Shown here in pieces: positions 63,895 through 64,000 of a DNA stretch of 64,000 bases. Source of the DNA: Seongchinamella sediminis (GTDB lineage Bacteria; Pseudomonadota; Gammaproteobacteria; Pseudomonadales; Halieaceae). The notes below the pieces were generated by a model. That model made no database searches. It had not been told where the DNA came from and worked only from the letters and a program-made list of their open reading frames with translations. The DNA lies in NCBI RefSeq assembly GCF_003457605.1, contig NZ_QRAN01000010.1, positions 96,061 through 160,060 on the forward strand, written 5' to 3'. A program made the position numbers and the translations under genes. The number at the start of each line of letters is the position of its first letter. Within the stretch, counting starts at the first letter, position 1.

Positions 63895-64000
63895 TTAATT
63901 GTTGAACAAATTCAGTTGGTTAGAAACCATGTCATCTTCCAGGATATGTTTGGTATCGAAAAAGTCATTGTTTAAAGGGATTTTTTCGAAGAGGGTGACC
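63895..64000 (-). CDS. IS4-like transposase, C-terminal end (truncated by window edge)
   Basis: The reverse strand is open from the edge to TAA at 63895-63897. The 34 residues read VTLFEKIPLNNDFFDTKHIL, then EDDMVSNQLNLFNN. The ending SNQLNLF and the TLFEK start are typical of the C-terminus of IS4-family transposases. TTAACCGGACGCTAGTG follows the stop on this strand, where an IS end would be expected. The rest lies outside the window. Confidence 0.6.
   Translation of the reverse strand, partial: VTLFEKIPLNNDFFDTKHILEDDMVSNQLNLFNN

Noticed and set aside
1..64000. CRISPR arrays, tRNA or rRNA genes
   Set aside because: No regularly spaced repeats with unique spacers, and no complete tRNA or rRNA sequence, were seen on reading.

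Overview
The window is high-GC gammaproteobacterial DNA up to about 61.0 kb and visibly more AT-rich after that. The gene set is an exported catalase-peroxidase, two unrelated photolyases, TonB uptake, a MoxR/Bat cluster, DUF2789, a PA3496-family protein and EpmB. It fits an aerobic, light-exposed marine gammaproteobacterium, probably of the Halieaceae/OM60-NOR5 type. That placement is inferred from gene content and protein style, not from a marker gene.

Layout: 0-9.7 kb holds light repair and core metabolism: the end of a DASH cryptochrome, an iron-sulfur photolyase, acetolactate synthase, NADP-glutamate dehydrogenase, an MFS carrier, an EEP-family phosphatase/nuclease, an LLM oxidoreductase, endonuclease VIII and a YdcH-like protein. 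9.8-15.7 kb has exported KatG with an OxyR-like operator, a PLP decarboxylase and small unknowns. 15.7-23.6 kb has a HerA-like ATPase, a CNNM/CorC-type membrane protein, DUF4956, a CotH-like secreted protein, a class II aldolase, a lipoprotein and an alginate-export-type porin. 23.6-32.6 kb is the most suggestive metabolic block: hemerythrin, DeoC, ribokinase, a periplasmic purine nucleoside permease-family protein, a ureide-permease/GRP-like transporter, a TonB receptor, an exported TrzA/SAH-deaminase-like amidohydrolase, a cupin remnant and a DMT exporter. Together they can be read as an outside-in route for scavenging nucleosides and (deoxy)ribose.

32.6-41.2 kb carries thioesterases, hydrolases, LysE and FAH proteins, an HD-GYP/EAL pair for cyclic-di-GMP, and an HNH nuclease. 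41.2-45.4 kb is a cell-envelope block: a duplicated LssY_C lipoprotein, a phospholipase-D-like lipoprotein and a 38-residue ORF. 45.6-51.7 kb is a tight MoxR-DUF58-DUF4381-BatA-BatB/C-BatD operon. 51.7-61.0 kb has GcvT, a shikimate-kinase-like protein, a PA3496-family protein, MtnA, a membrane protein, a divergent PuuA/PuuB-like pair, EpmB and a DUF4382 lipoprotein preceded by a 16-codon leader ORF.

At about 61.04 kb two strong hairpins close the core segment. From there to the right edge the DNA is island-like: repeat remnants, a small membrane protein, an ArdC-type antirestriction protein, a RadC-type JAB protein, a 10-base motif repeated three times around these genes, and the C-terminal end of an IS4-like transposase running off the edge. 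No tRNA, rRNA or CRISPR array was seen.
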